From: Amborella trichopoda
Lineage: Eukaryota; Streptophyta; Magnoliopsida; Amborellales; Amborellaceae
Length of the DNA: 64,000 nucleotides
Assembly: GCF_000471905.2 (NCBI RefSeq)
Contig: NW_006499824.1
Coordinates: forward strand, 654,281-718,280
Direction of reading: 5' to 3'
Shown here: in pieces, positions 23,709 to 36,856 of the stretch
Numbering within the stretch: position 1 is the first letter of the stretch
Layout of the letters: each line of letters starts with the position of its first letter
The notes under the pieces: generated by a model
The model's database searches: none
What the model was told of the DNA's origin: nothing
What the model saw: only the letters and a program-made list of their open reading frames with translations
Program-made: the position numbers and the translations under genes

Positions 23709-25138
23709 GTACGTATACTCAGGATCCTATATTTCTGGATACCTATACTCAGGGTCCTATTTTTCTGGATAGGGCTAGTGTGCCGTGACTTGCCCAAGTC
23801 CACTTAGACTCGAGCAAGTAACTTGGCCTCGTCCTACGGGCGTGGATGAGTTTCCCTGAGTTGTGTGTACAACAGGAACAGAAAATCTTTAAAAAAAGAT
23901 CCAAAATACTTCTAAAATTTTTAAGATGGCTTCATAATTTTTTATCTATGATTTATTGTTTTTGTCAAAGATTGGTAAGCTCTTACTAATTATGATCTCT
24001 ATCTTTATATTTTCTCTTTATTTAATTTATTAAAATATCCTAAATTGTAAATCAATTTTTTTTTTTAAAATCCAGGTTTTCTAATTTTTAAGCTTTCTTT
24101 AAAGTTCATTATGGTTTTCTTTTACTTTTAAAAACTTTTTAAATTAATTTTCAAGTTTTTTTTTTTTTTCTCAAGTTTTTAAGGCTTTTTTTTTGCCCTA
24201 TGCACGACACTCTCTCTTGCGGACTTGGCCATGTAATTTGCCTTGGTTAGGGAATGAGTCCTTAAGAAAAGAGCCTGGGCTTAATTGGTTAGTATCATTT
24301 GCCATGCTACGTCCTGGACTCAATTTTTATCTAGGGCCTCTCCCTACTGATTTACTCAAAAAAAAGAAAAAAAAAGGAAAAAAAAGAAAAGAAAAGAAGG
24401 AAAGAAAAGAAGAAGAAGAAGAAAAGGAAAGAAAGATAACAAAAGAAAAAGAAAAAAAAGGTATGAGCGCTTGTTTGAGGCAAGTCTTGGCAAACTGGGA
24501 GTTTCTATAGGCTGGCTTTGGCCGGAAGAGTAAAAAATTGGTTGATATGTTAGGGCTTCGATCGTTTTCTTGTTCAAGGTTTAAGAAACTGGAGAATATA
24601 TACTGATCTAGGGTAGATATCCGTTTGAAAATGGAAATTAAAGTCAGCGAGTTTTCAAAGTAGAATTACTTGTGATATGTAAAAGTTAAATTTCAACAGC
24701 AGCCCAAACTTTTATTTTGAAGATGGATTAAGAACCCAAAGCATCTCATGATCCTGCAAATCCTATTTTCCCCTTAAATGTGGAGATTGAAGCTCCAAAA
24801 AATGGTAGGGACTGATCAAGGATAACTTGATGGTCGAGTAACAATGATCCCAAGATTTATCACTAATGAGCAAAGTTTAAAAATTCGGTGATTTGAATCA
24901 AAATTACTTAATCCAAATAAAAAATGTTCATGGCGATCTAGATCCCGTAAAATATTGGGATCGGGCCTTGTCCTACCCAAACAGCTCGGGTTGGGCCGGT
25001 CCGTACCCAGTTGTGTCAGAGTGAAATGGCGGTTCACGAAGTTCTTTCAGAGTGAAACGGCAGCTCACAGTTTTGAAGTTTCGATTTCTTTGGAAAAATG
25101 AGGTGGCCGCTTTATCGTGTACTTTAGTTTCTTGTTTC
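23709..25138. other. Pseudogene intron 1, first part
   Basis: GC-richer words at 23770-23870 (acttgcccaagtccacttag, caagtaacttggcc) and 24210-24245 resemble the ends of the element at 40139-40543, so this may be a related element with a T-rich middle. A GAA/A-rich tract lies at 24356-24460. No gene. Confidence 0.4.
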
Positions 25139-25500
25139 GTGCCATTTGTATGGTACTGAGGTTTTAAACAATCAAAGTTCAAATAGTATCGAGCAAGGTC
25201 TCGATACTAATTTTTTTTTTAACAATCCAAAAATGCATTACAACTCGATAATGAAATGATCATATCGAGAAATGTGGTTTCAATACTAATTTTTTTTCAA
25301 ATAGAATTGAGAAATGTGGTTTCAATACTAGTTTCAATACTAATTTTTTTTTTAACCATTTTAAAATGCATTACATCTTGATAATGAAATGAATTTTTTT
25401 AACAATCCAAAAATACGTTACATCTTCATTATGAAATGATCAATTTGAAGATATTTAAGCATCAAAATAATTAAATTAATGTACACATCGCACCCGATAG
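25139..25500 (-). mobile_element. Rearranged MITE family A copy
   Basis: Starts gtgccatttgtatggtactg, then gaggttttaaacaatcaaag. Internal blocks (gagaaatgtggtttcaatac; cattacatcttgataatgaa) are repeated two or three times out of order, showing local duplications after insertion. Confidence 0.6.
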
Positions 25501-26961
25501 ACTGCCGCACTCGATATGGGTTGCGTCTCTTTCATGGTCACACATTCGCTTCTATAACTTTACGATGTGGGATTTTTGCTTTGTTTTATTTGTGTCGACA
25601 ATCACAGTGTGAAGGTTGAAAACACTACCATGCATTATTGACAATAAAAACACTAATGTAAATTTATGCACGGCTTCAAGTCAGAAGCTGATCTTAACTC
25701 AATGGAATGATCGTCCTATTTTTTTTTTTAAAGTACATTTATGCCTTTTACTAAATAAATTATACAATGTACATGGTATATGATTCAATTTTTGTTTTTA
25801 TTCTTAATTTTGATTTTTCCATATTCTAGGGGAAATTTTTTTTTGAATATTTTTAATCTCATAACATTAAAATTTACAAGGGTTTTATTTTTGTTTTTAA
25901 TCACATGATATGGAAGTGTTTCCTAATATTTTTTTATCATGGTTATTGTAATATTAGAATTAATAATTATACATTTATAACAATCGTATATTTTATTTAT
26001 TAATTTATTTGCACTATAGATTGTGCAATGTATTATTTTTTGTTATGGTTGTAAATAGGAGTTTTTAAATTGGATGATATGATAATATAAATATTAAAAG
26101 TGTTCTTATTGATATAGTAAAATAATTATAAAATATAAACCAATAATTCTAATTTCAGATTATAATATTATAATTAGTTATGTTGTGATATATTTGGATA
26201 AGTAAAGAGAGTTAATAAATGTTTGATGTGATACCAATTCACATTATAAATGGTATTAATTTTTTAATCTTATAGTATGAAAGTATTTTTAATATTTTTT
26301 GAATTATTTTGATGCAATATTGTAATATTGTATTATAATTAATAATTACATAGATATATTTTTGCAAATAATTAAAGTACATAATATCACACTCCCAATT
26401 TTATTTTGAAACTCAAAAAACATTGTTTTTAGTGTTTTTTTTGAAATTCGTTTAGGTCGAAACCAGCCGATTCTTTATGGAGATCACCGATCCACTTATC
26501 CAACAAGGCTTTTAGGGTGGCCAATTTGAATCACTAATCATTTTTTTAAACCTTGGCTTTGAGCTTCATTCTCTTAGATGTTTTCATGTAGGTCCAATGG
26601 GTGTGATGGCTAAGTTTCGAGTCCTCAATCCATCTTCAAGATTAGTTTTGAGGTGTCGCCGTATATCGATATCTAACCAAAACCGTACCTTACTTTTAAA
26701 AGTATTAGATAAAAGATATCCCTACAGGAGCATGCTTTACACTTACTCCCTCGGCCAAAAGGCTCACTTAGGAATGAATTTTTTGATAAATTTTTTTGGA
26801 GAACTACCTGAAAAACATTAAATGATAATATTGAAAGCAAAAATTTAAATTTTGACTTTTCAAACACTTAGATCTTACTCTTCAAAATAGGACACGGTTT
26901 TTAGTCTCGATGTGTTATTTTTTCAATCCCACTGATATTGCAATCTGAAGGTTTTTTAATT
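25501..26961. other. AT-rich non-coding stretch before the gap
   Basis: No gene. 26715-26760 (tccctacaggagcatgcttt, actccctcgg) is an end of repeat family F, whose partner lies after the gap near 27600-27650. Confidence 0.45.
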
Positions 26962-27534
26962 NNNNNNNNNNNNNNNNNNNNNNNNNNNNNNNNNNNNNNN
27001 NNNNNNNNNNNNNNNNNNNNNNNNNNNNNNNNNNNNNNNNNNNNNNNNNNNNNNNNNNNNNNNNNNNNNNNNNNNNNNNNNNNNNNNNNNNNNNNNNNNN
27101 NNNNNNNNNNNNNNNNNNNNNNNNNNNNNNNNNNNNNNNNNNNNNNNNNNNNNNNNNNNNNNNNNNNNNNNNNNNNNNNNNNNNNNNNNNNNNNNNNNNN
27201 NNNNNNNNNNNNNNNNNNNNNNNNNNNNNNNNNNNNNNNNNNNNNNNNNNNNNNNNNNNNNNNNNNNNNNNNNNNNNNNNNNNNNNNNNNNNNNNNNNNN
27301 NNNNNNNNNNNNNNNNNNNNNNNNNNNNNNNNNNNNNNNNNNNNNNNNNNNNNNNNNNNNNNNNNNNNNNNNNNNNNNNNNNNNNNNNNNNNNNNNNNNN
27401 NNNNNNNNNNNNNNNNNNNNNNNNNNNNNNNNNNNNNNNNNNNNNNNNNNNNNNNNNNNNNNNNNNNNNNNNNNNNNNNNNNNNNNNNNNNNNNNNNNNN
27501 NNNNNNNNNNNNNNNNNNNNNNNNNNNNNNNNNN
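26962..27534. other. Assembly gap (573 N)
   Basis: Run of N bases. Flanks look like two ends of a family F repeat, so repetitive DNA may have caused the gap. The apparent open frame across it is an artefact. Confidence 0.98.
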
Positions 27535-27848
27535 GATTATAGTATACAGGTTAAATAAGTTACATTCGAAAAATCTAGAATCCTAAAAATTCTTCTAGAT
27601 TGGGTTTTGCCCGAGGGAATAAAAGGATAATACGCTAGCTTGGGAGCATGAATTCTTTTGGCTATATGAGCTAGATATAATGGGGTCTATAATGGATACA
27701 CATTATTTTTATTTAATATTTTCAAGAAAATAATATTTACAACAAATTTATAATATATAATGGAGCATATTTACCAAATATAAAAGAGAGGATATAGTGG
27801 GATTTATGTACTCTTTCCTTTCAAAGTTCAATCACTAAGAGGGGTACA

Positions 27849-28166
27849 TTGTCCGACATGCCCGTTGTAAGGAACCTTGACTTGTTCTCAATTGCGCTTT
27901 GTTGCAGTGAATCCCTAACTACAACAAACCCAATTGAAACCAATTTACCAATTACCAAAAAACCAATTTTAAGAAAAATCTGGCAACATCCATGGGCAAT
28001 TGGCAAGCAGTTAGTTTTGTTACCATTGGGTAAATACAATGGTTACTTCATAACCGCTAGAGAACCAATGATTCTCATTTCCACTGCTATCATTCTAACC
28101 TCTATTGTCGATTCCATCGCCAACAGAATTGCTGATGAAACCACTCGAAATAGGGCACAAGAGTAG
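27849..28166 (+). other. Unidentified 105-codon open frame
   Basis: I do not recognise this frame. It starts MSDMPVVRNLDLFS and contains a hydrophobic stretch (MILISTAIILTSIVDSIA). It may lie within a minus-strand LTR, because on the minus strand a gagattgttgggttgatg edge at about 28351 looks like a polypurine tract plus LTR start. Chance ORF or retroelement remnant are both possible. Confidence 0.2.
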
Positions 28167-29103
28167 CCAGAGTTTTACTCAAACCTTTGATCTTAATCTC
28201 TAAAAAAGCTCGCCCTCACAGGATCTATTTTATATCTCTACAAAACGAGCTTTCAAAATCCCACTTAAAGTGGCTTTCATATGATTAAAATTCCCTTTGA
28301 CAATAAAAGATATACCCATAAGGGCGATTTTGGTTCATCAACCCAACAATCTCCAAGACACTAACCATGACAATGATCAAAACTGACACTAGGTTGTATA
28401 CAACACTTTAGACACATTGGCCCTTCCATCATTAAATTTTGAATATTAGCTGAAATGTTTTTTATAAGGTGTTTCTTTCCTTACATCCTTTTGTGAAAGC
28501 CCCAAACATTTTATTCACCTTGCCGAATTTTCCTAGGTCTTGTTTTGTTCCAGTAAGATCTTTCATTACCAAACCTTGAACCCTTTTAACGAGATTTTTC
28601 TTTCTCCATAACCACATTTATCTTTTCATTTATAATTTTACTCTCTAATAACTTGTACAAGTTTCTTTCTTGGACTCCCTTGAGCCTCCTTTAAAACTTT
28701 GAATACTCCACCTTGCTTGATAAATTTGTAAAAAAAAGTGACATCAAACTCTAATTCAAATATGGCAGATTACTTATATCTTCAAGAGTTCGAATGATGC
28801 ATCAGATTTACTTGTGCGAGCTAGCTCATTTTAATCGTTTTGCTTATTGAATTGTTTTGATGCTAAACCGCTCTCATGTGACTTATATACATCAAACCAC
28901 CATATATATGGCCATATATGATGTATTGATCCACTATCAAGAACCTAACTTTGATAGTCTATGGGATTACATCCTACCGTCAACACATCATCTTCAACAT
29001 ATTTAGATGTTGATTCATGAACTTGGTGAGCCCATTCTTGGCTTTACCTTGTTAGTAATTTTGGTTTTAAAAATGCTCAAGTACAATAACTTTGGTTTTA
29101 TTG
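28167..29103. other. Pseudogene intron 1, unassigned transposon-like sequence
   Basis: AT-rich. Minus-strand polypurine/LTR-like edge near 28351-28365 as noted for the preceding entry. No coding domain recognised. Confidence 0.35.
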
Positions 29104-30245
29104 TTCTTTCCTAAAATGCTTTAGTAGAGAGAGGAAGATGTGGGTTTGAGTCCCACATTGAAGATGAGAGATTTTATTGGGCTATATTTAAGAACACACA
29201 TTCCCATATAATATATTCTAAGTAGAAGGAGAGAGAAGGCACATGTGCGGAGCACTCGAAAGGTATGACGCACACGTGTGCGTGCATGTTTATGGGCGAG
29301 GGTGTGAGTGCTGGGGTGCTTGATGGTGCACACATGAGGCTCCCTTCGCATGAGTACGTGTGTGGGTCGGGCTCGTTATCTTTTTGTGAGTCCGACTAGT
29401 AGGGAGATCCAACAGTCATCTAGCCATTGATGCGTATGGAACATCTAACGGTCATCTAGCCGTTGATGAGATGGAGGCTTGTAACAACAACCATCAAGTG
29501 CATGTAACTTGTAGCTGTTGGGTGGTGCATGTAGTCACCACAACATTAAATGTGCAACCTCTTGGTGCTCTACAATACGGGCCCTCCTACTCATACGAGT
29601 TAGACACTTTAGAATAATTTTTGAGTCTTTCAACATCACACCATGCTTTGCAATTCAAGCAAACAAACCAGTAGGCTAAACTCTATCTTTCTACTTGATT
29701 TTCTCTTTTTCCCTCTCTAATACATCAAGACTCTGGTGTCTAGTGTGTGGGTTCCAAGCTTGGGTGCATAGAGCTTAAGAACATTATCAAAGACCTATTT
29801 GTTTTCTTGTATCCTGATGACAAACTGCCCATTGTATGTACATCAAATACTATATCGAAGGGGGATAAATATCGTCTTGAGATAGTGCTTCTGCGTGCCC
29901 AAAAACAAAAAGAGTTCGACCTTTCATTTTTACATATCGTATCATTTTCTGCCCTCATTTTACCCAACCAAACTCAAACATACCTTGTCGTTCCATTTTA
30001 TAGAAACAAAATATTACAATTGTAGAATATTACAGGAAAAAAAAGTGCATATTGCCATTGTAGAAGATAGGAAAGTGTAAATTGCCATTATAGAAGATAG
30101 AAAAGTATATATTGCATTTAACAAGATAAGAAAATGCATACTACACCATTGTATTACCATTATATATACAATGAAAGAACCACCATAACCAGTGTTGGGC
30201 ATAATTATTTTCTAAAAGAGTTCTTCTCTCTCTCTAAAATTCTTT
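29104..30245 (+). mobile_element. Probable 5' LTR of the copia element
   Basis: Contains gggtttgagtcccacattg followed by attttattgggctatattta, a block common in plant copia LTRs, and lies directly before a primer-binding site at 30248. No 3' LTR is present for comparison, so limits are guesses. A degenerate 30-35-bp tandem repeat (attgccattgtagaagatag) lies at 30045-30135. Confidence 0.45.
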
Positions 30246-33200
30246 TTGGTATCAGAGCGATCATCGACACCAATCCTTAGCTTCCATGGTAGTTGTTCCT
30301 CTATTCAAGGTAAGTCTCTCTCTCTCTCTCTCTCTCTCAATACTAAACTCTCCCTTCCATTTAATATCCCATTTTTTTTTTTTCACTACATGTTTCTCAA
30401 CTTTATTGCAAACCATCTAAAGACGTCATCTTGCAAACCTTATTTGCAAACTTGCAAACCCTTTCCATTCTCTCTCTGTACTTATTTGGAAACTTTGCAA
30501 ATTTGTTTCCCTGATATCCAACTCTCTCCCTCCATTGCTTTTTCTCTAAGATATCATCCTCCCTCCATCAAGCCATGTTATATTTTATCTATAATAATCA
30601 TATCATCCAATCTTCTTTTTTATATACCCAATTTTTCCAAAAGACAAAAAAATCTAAATCCGCTCTCTCTTGCCCTCACATCAAATATCTCTTCGTTCTA
30701 ATGGACGCTTTATCTTCATCAAACAAAGATCCATACCCCTCCACCCTCAATATAGGAAATTTTGTACCTATTAAATTGAAAGAGAACAACTACTTGTTAT
30801 GGGAAACCCAAATTGTGTCTTTAATTGAGAGTCAAGAACTTTTTGGATTCTTTAATGATGATTGCCCCCCACCAAGTCAAAAGATTTACTCTCTTGATGG
30901 TACGAGTGAAATTGAAACCTTGACTACAAATCATGATTAAAGTCCAACAGGCAGGCCATTATTAGAAGAGTGTCCTAGCCTTGTTGTTAGCCTCAAGACT
31001 TTTGCAGATGTTTGGAAATGCCTTAAGAATGCCTATGCAGGTAATTCTCAAGCTAGGGAGTTTCAACTTACCCAGCAATTCCAACTCTATAAGAAAAGGA
31101 ATTCAACCTTATCAGAGTATATATGCAAATTTAATAGTACTTGTGATGATTTGGCAGCCATTGGAAAACCTGTACCAGATAAAAATAAATGTATTTTGAC
31201 TTCTTAATGGATTTGGTTCAAAATATGAGATTTTTGCTACCACTATGCTTAAACCTCTTATTCTTTCATATTATGAAATCATACCTATTCTTCAAAGCCA
31301 GGAGATTAGAAATCAGCCCCATATCCTGGAAGAACACTTAGATCCAAATCGGAATATGGATTTTGTTGGACAACAAAAATATTTTGTGTCAAACAAAGGT
31401 AACCGAAATTACAGAGGTAGATGGAGAAACAATTTTGCTGGTCAACAGTTCTTCAACTCTTGAGGTGAGTATGTTCAAACTAGCTAGATCAGTAATGTGG
31501 ACTATGGGGTGCTGAAGAAAAATCAAGAAAGTGGTGTTACACTTCCTATGTGACATATGGATCAAGGCTTCCAACAAGATTTTCAGATACAACAATCATC
31601 AGATACCTTGAGAAAAGTGTCAAATTTGTGGGAAATTTGGACATAGTGCATTGAAGTGTTTGTATCGATTGAACCAAACCTACTAAGCAGAAGATACTCC
31701 TCAAGCCCTTGCTTCAATGACTATAGTTGATTGACAAGACTCAGAATGGTTCTCGGACACAGGTGCCTCCACTCATATGATAGGAGATCTAGGGAAATTG
31801 CAAAATTTTTATCCTTATAGTGGTACAAATATGGTTATAGTTGGGAATGATGAACAATTAACTATTTCACCTGTTGGTGATACAAATATTGATATTTTGA
31901 AAATTTAATGTTTCTATGTTCTTTTGGTACCTGAAATGAAAAAGAACTTGTTATTTGTTAGTCAATTTACGACATATTTTCCTTGTATTTTTGAGTTATC
32001 GTCAAATGATTTTCTGATTAAGGAATGAGCACAGGGAGAACACTGGCCAGTGCAAGTAGATAGGGATGATTGTATGCACCTGAAGTAGTGAAACAAGCTT
32101 TACTTTCTAATCAAACTAGAAGAACATTAGAAGATGTGTGGCATCAACATCTTAGACATCCTGAAAGTAAAGTTGGTCGCTATTTAGAATCTAAATAGTT
32201 GACTAATGTTGATGCATGGAATAAATCTCATTCTGTCTGTGTTAATTATCAGATAGAAAAAAGTTGTAAGCTTCCCTTTAGTGGTGCTGGTAAAACCTGT
32301 ACTGAACCTCTCTTTAAGATTCGTTCGGATTTATGGAGCCTTGCTCCAATTTTTTCTAAGTAGATTTATCGATTTTATGTGGTGTTTGTTGATGATTATA
32401 CTCGTTTTACTTGGATTTATCTTTTGAACAAAAAATTTGAATTTTTAGCTGCATTTATGAAATTTCATCTTATGGTTGAAAGGAGATTTGATAAAAAAAT
32501 TCGACTTTTTCAATGTGATGGAGGTGGTAAATTTGATAAGAAAGAATTTATTGATAATCTTTATGACAATGGAATCATGCAACAATTAGCATGTTCGAGA
32601 ACCCCTGAGCAAAATGGAATAGTTGAAAGGAAACATAAAAATATTGTCGAATTGGGCTTTACAATGATATTTCATGCTAGAGTTCCTATATATTTTTAGG
32701 TTGAAGCCTTTCATATTATAGTATTTGTTATCAATAGAATTCCCTCTACCAATTTAAAAATGGATTTACCATACTAACTATTGTTTGGATGCTTACCAGA
32801 CTACTCATCACTTCAAGTATTTGGTTGTCGGTGTCTTCTATATCTTTGAGACTATACTACAAACAAATTTAGTCCCCGTTCTCTTCCTTGTGTATTCTTG
32901 AACTATAATATCCAGCATAAAGTCTACAAATGTCTACATCCACCCACAGGACGAGTCTATATCTTTAGACATGTTGTATTTGATGAAAATGTTATCCTTA
33001 TATAAACCCCAATTCTTTGTTTGATAATGCTCAGGTTCGGGAGGAACTATCCTCTTATGTAGAATGGTCAGAGTGTTATGAGCCTGACATACATACTCAT
33101 TCCTATTCTGATTCATCACCTCTATATAGACCACCCATACAGGACATCCTTGATGTATCTAGTCCCTTGGGACCTACTTTTCCCATCAACAATGATAGCT

Positions 33201-34146
33201 CTCCAATTTCACATATAGAAGAAGATGTCACCACTACAATAATAATACAAGATGTCTAGGATGATACAACACCCAATCATGGTACTGAAAATGTTGCCAC
33301 GCAAGAAACCAACCAATCTAATTTTTTACCAGCCCCTAAGCATCATCGTCATCACATGCTTACAAGAACTCAAGATGGTACTCGAAGACCTTGGGTTCTC
33401 CCATCCATGGCAACAATCTCAAGTGTTTGTTTTTTTGAAGCTATCCCTTCTAAACCTAAATCCATCAAGTCTGCCTTGGGTCATCCAGGTTGGTATTATA
33501 TGATGGAAGAGGAAATTGAAGCCCTACAAGTTAATTCATGTTAGTTCCACGTCTTCCAGATATAAATGTTGTTGATTGTCGTTGGGTCTATAAAACTAAA
33601 TTAAAGTCGGATGGTAGCCTTGAGAGAGTTAAGGCCAGACTAGTTGATAAAGTATGTAATCATATTGCTGGAATTGATTTCTATAAAACATTCAATTCTG
33701 TTATTAAACCTGCTAGTATTTGGATTGTGCTCACCATAGCTACAGTGCACCACTGGCCTTTCAGACAACTTGATGTGAAAAATACGTTCTTGCATAGCTT
33801 TTTTAAAGAACTTGTATTTATGAAGCAACCTCATGGATTTGTGAGCTCAAAAGATCCAACTCATGTATGCAAATTAAAGAGAGCGTTATATGGTCTTAAG
33901 CAAGCACATCGGGCCTGGTTTAATCGATTTAGCACATATTTATTATCATTGGGGTTTAATTGCAGGATCACTAATTCATCTCTATTTGTTTCTCACACTA
34001 TTGAAAGTACTACTATCCTTTTCCTTTATGTTGATGCTATCATTGTTACTAGTAACAATTCAGATATTTTAAACTGGTTCATTTCCCAATGTAGAAGGAA
34101 ATTTGCAATGAAAGATCTTAGACTTCTTCACTACTTTCTAAATTGT
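30246..34146 (+). mobile_element. Dead Ty1-copia retrotransposon
   Basis: The primer-binding site tggtatcagagc (about 30248-30259) is followed by gag (MDALSSSNKDPYPSTLNIGN from 30702; UBN2-type gag to about 31480), a CCHC knuckle CQICGKFGHSALKC (31619-31660), protease SDTGASTHM (about 31752), a gag-pre-integrase HLRHPE block (32150), integrase core VFVDDYTRFTWIY (32380) with PEQNGIVERKH (32605), and RT from about 33480 (CRWVYKTKLKSDGSLERVKA, QLDVKNTFLH). The RT active-site box reads YVDA instead of YVDD (34027-34038). Many in-frame stops are present. RNase H and the 3' LTR are missing: at 34147 the sequence switches to a family E element. It lies in intron 1 of the monooxygenase pseudogene. 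Confidence 0.9.
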
Positions 34147-34497
34147 ATGAATATGAAATTTGGTTCGTGCCATCTTCTCATTGGGGCGCATCTATAAAAA
34201 ATATTAAAAACAATTTTTTGATAAAATATAATAACCAAAACACCCCTTGAATCTTTTAGGGGTATTTTGGTCATTTTATTTTATTGAAAATATTTTCTTT
34301 TATATTTTTCGCTAGTGCGAGTTTACTAGAGGAATGGATGTCCAAAATTTGGTGTCAAAATAGTTTTTAGAAAAAAATTAAAAATAAAATAGAGTAGAGA
34401 CGTGACATTGTGAATGGGGCAATCTTAGCCCTCTATTCAGAATGGACGATTAGATAAGGGAGAGGATAGAACTTCTATGTTGCAGGGAAAGCATAGA
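34147..34497. mobile_element. TIR element (family E), copy 2, left end missing
   Basis: gaatatgaaatttggttcgt, gccatcttctcattggggcg and the right end gaggatagaacttctatgtt match 5614-5945. The left third is absent, cut where it meets the copia RT. Confidence 0.75.
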
Positions 34498-34909
34498 AAT
34501 CTTGCCCTTGTCTAATTACCAAACCAGTTAGATCAATGAAAATTATTCATAACAATTACATATTGCAAAAAGTATCCTAAATAAACATAAAAAAAATGAG
34601 GTTTTTCCAAAATCGAATTCTTGTTGGATTAGACTGAACCAGTTTGGAGTCCAATAGGTGGCCCAACTAGTTGAACCTACTAAGCCGGTCCGGTTTTGAT
34701 GACACTTAGGGAAACATATTGATCACTTGGTTATGTGCACCAAGGTTTATGATACACCTCACTTTTACGTTCTTCATCACCAAACACTACTGGTGTATGG
34801 TATTCTTACCATGTATTTGTTTGAAGTTTTGTAATGGTGCAGGTCCTGCGTGACTTCACTTGCCACAGGGGTTTCTCAACCGACTAGGCTTACATATGGA
34901 CCTGAAGAA

Positions 34910-35039
34910 GGGTATGTATTATCTAAAGCAAAGTAAAAGAAAAAGGGAAATTTATCAAAGAGCAATTGTTTTATGGGTATGTATTATCTAAAGTAAAGTA
35001 AAAGAAAAAGGGAAATTTATCAAAGAGCAATTGATTTAT
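34910..35039 (+). repeat. 65-bp tandem duplication over the pseudogene exon 2 donor
   Basis: gggtatgtattatctaaag...caattg(t/a)tttat occurs at 34910-34974 and 34975-35039 with two substitutions. Each unit begins with the splice donor ggtatgt, so the donor itself is duplicated. Confidence 0.85.
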
Positions 35040-35335
35040 GCGGACTGGACCGTATTTGTACAATATGCGATCCAGAGGTATAAAGCATCCATCTTAAAGA
35101 TGATGCAAATAGGTGGTTCATCTAAAACAATTGTAACTAATGGTCCAACTGTTTTTTAATATAATTATTATTTTTAGTTTTAAAATTTTATTTATTTTTT
35201 ATATTCATGATCTCCATCTTAAAGATTATATATTATCTAAACATTGGGATCAAATTATATTTAAAAAATATATCTATTGCCAGGCCCACATTTCTACAAT
35301 ATGAGGGCTGGCCGCATGCTAACCGTGTCCTTTAT
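35040..35335 (+). mobile_element. MITE-like repeat family C copy
   Basis: gaggtataaagcatccatct, gatgcaaataggtggttcat, catgatctccatcttaaag and aggcccacatttctacaata match 54845-55125 and the reverse of 7245-7540. Complete-looking, about 295 bp. Confidence 0.7.
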
Positions 35336-36053
35336 CAAAAGACCTGTTAAGAGATGAGCTAATTAATACTTTGCATACTATTTCAACTCATGAAAAGTTC
35401 TTAGAATGCCTTTGATTAATCTAAAGGTAAAAATGATGCAAATAAAAAATGAAATAATGGATGAAATAATTTGTAGTCCGTAGGATCATTGATTATTTGG
35501 TCTCTCAGGGTATATCTGATGAAAGTTCTTACACTAACTTTCACACCTTGTGGTCCTTTTTTTTTTCCTGATTAGATTTTGAATTCTAGGAAACTTGGAT
35601 TGGATATTCTATCAGAATCAACATGGATCATTGTCTTGCTTGAATAAATTTTTATTTATTTTAATAATAGAGCTGAATAATATGATTTTAGAATGTGGGG
35701 TCAATCAGGTCGCCACTGCACGAGTGTTCACCCAGGTACACCCATTCTTTGTCCAAAAATAAAACATCTGATAGAGCCCAAGCATACCAATTTGTTTTAG
35801 ATGGAAAATTAGACTCCTATGACAAACAAAGTACACAGTAGATTACCTTTTCATTTTATATGGTATTTTTGGGGTCTCATTGAGTTGCAGTAGAATTCAA
35901 TTAGGGAAGATATATATATATTTTTTGGTAATTTGCAGAGTTAGCTTTTTTTTTTTAAAAGGTGTCAGTGAGTGGGTGGTGTTAACAGGATTGAAAACTA
36001 CAACGTGGTAACTAGGTATGAGGGTGCTACTCCACAACCCAATCCTTTCCTAA
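35336..36053. other. Pseudogene intron 2, no further gene
   Basis: AT-rich, no feature recognised apart from short T-runs. Confidence 0.4.
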
Positions 36054-36436
36054 GGAAGAAGTTTACATAAGGCTGTAACCTTATACTATAGAAGTAAGGT
36101 GCACCTAAAAATCCTATAAGAAATATTGTTCCAACGTTGGAAAATATTCCAATTGATCATTTCAACCTCAATATGAATGAATATATAGGAAAAAAAATTT
36201 CAAGTCCAAAAGAGAGTGCATCTTGTAACAAGTTATTTAGATCGTCTATTTTCAAAAATTTTGATTGTCTATAAATCTACTTGATCTACATGGGTTTTAA
36301 AATTTTAAATTTCATAATAAAGTTTGAATATAAATTTTGAAGCTATCAAAAAGTTTATGAAACCAAAACTACATATTCTTGCAAAATTTAAAGGTATGCC
36401 TCAGTATAAAGTGGACACTTTATACAAACCTCACCC
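36054..36436 (+). mobile_element. MITE family A copy in pseudogene intron 2
   Basis: Starts ggaagaagtttacataaggc, ends caaacctcaccc; family body present (ttttcaaaaattttgattgt; gatctacatgggtttt). Flanks do not match. Confidence 0.75.
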
Positions 36437-36856
36437 TTTAATTCGACATCTATTATATATGTTATCCATGGCAATGTATAATATTACTTTTACACAATAT
36501 TTAACTAAAGAGAATGATAATTCAAAATAAATAAAGTAACAAAAACAAAAGACCAGAAAAAAAGGATTATAGATGAAAATTTATAATATTTTATTAAAAA
36601 CTAGGTTGTTCTTCATGTTTTGATAATGGTGCAGGGGAGGACTACGTTGTATACATAGGAAAGTGCTGCTGGAGGCACTTGGGGAGGACTTGAAGCCGGG
36701 TACGATTCGTTTTTGTTGCCATGTGGCATCAAACCAAACACTTCCCGATGCATCTCAAGCAGTCCACTAGGAGGATGGCACTACCATCAAACCCAAGGTT
36801 CGAGACCATTCTCTTATTTATTTATTTATTTTTTTTTGTAAAATAGTTCGGTGTCA

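Noticed and set aside
24193-24510. 105-codon frame rich in Lys and Glu
   Set aside because: Produced by an A/GAA-rich simple repeat.
26938-27558. 206-codon open frame
   Set aside because: Consists almost entirely of N bases.
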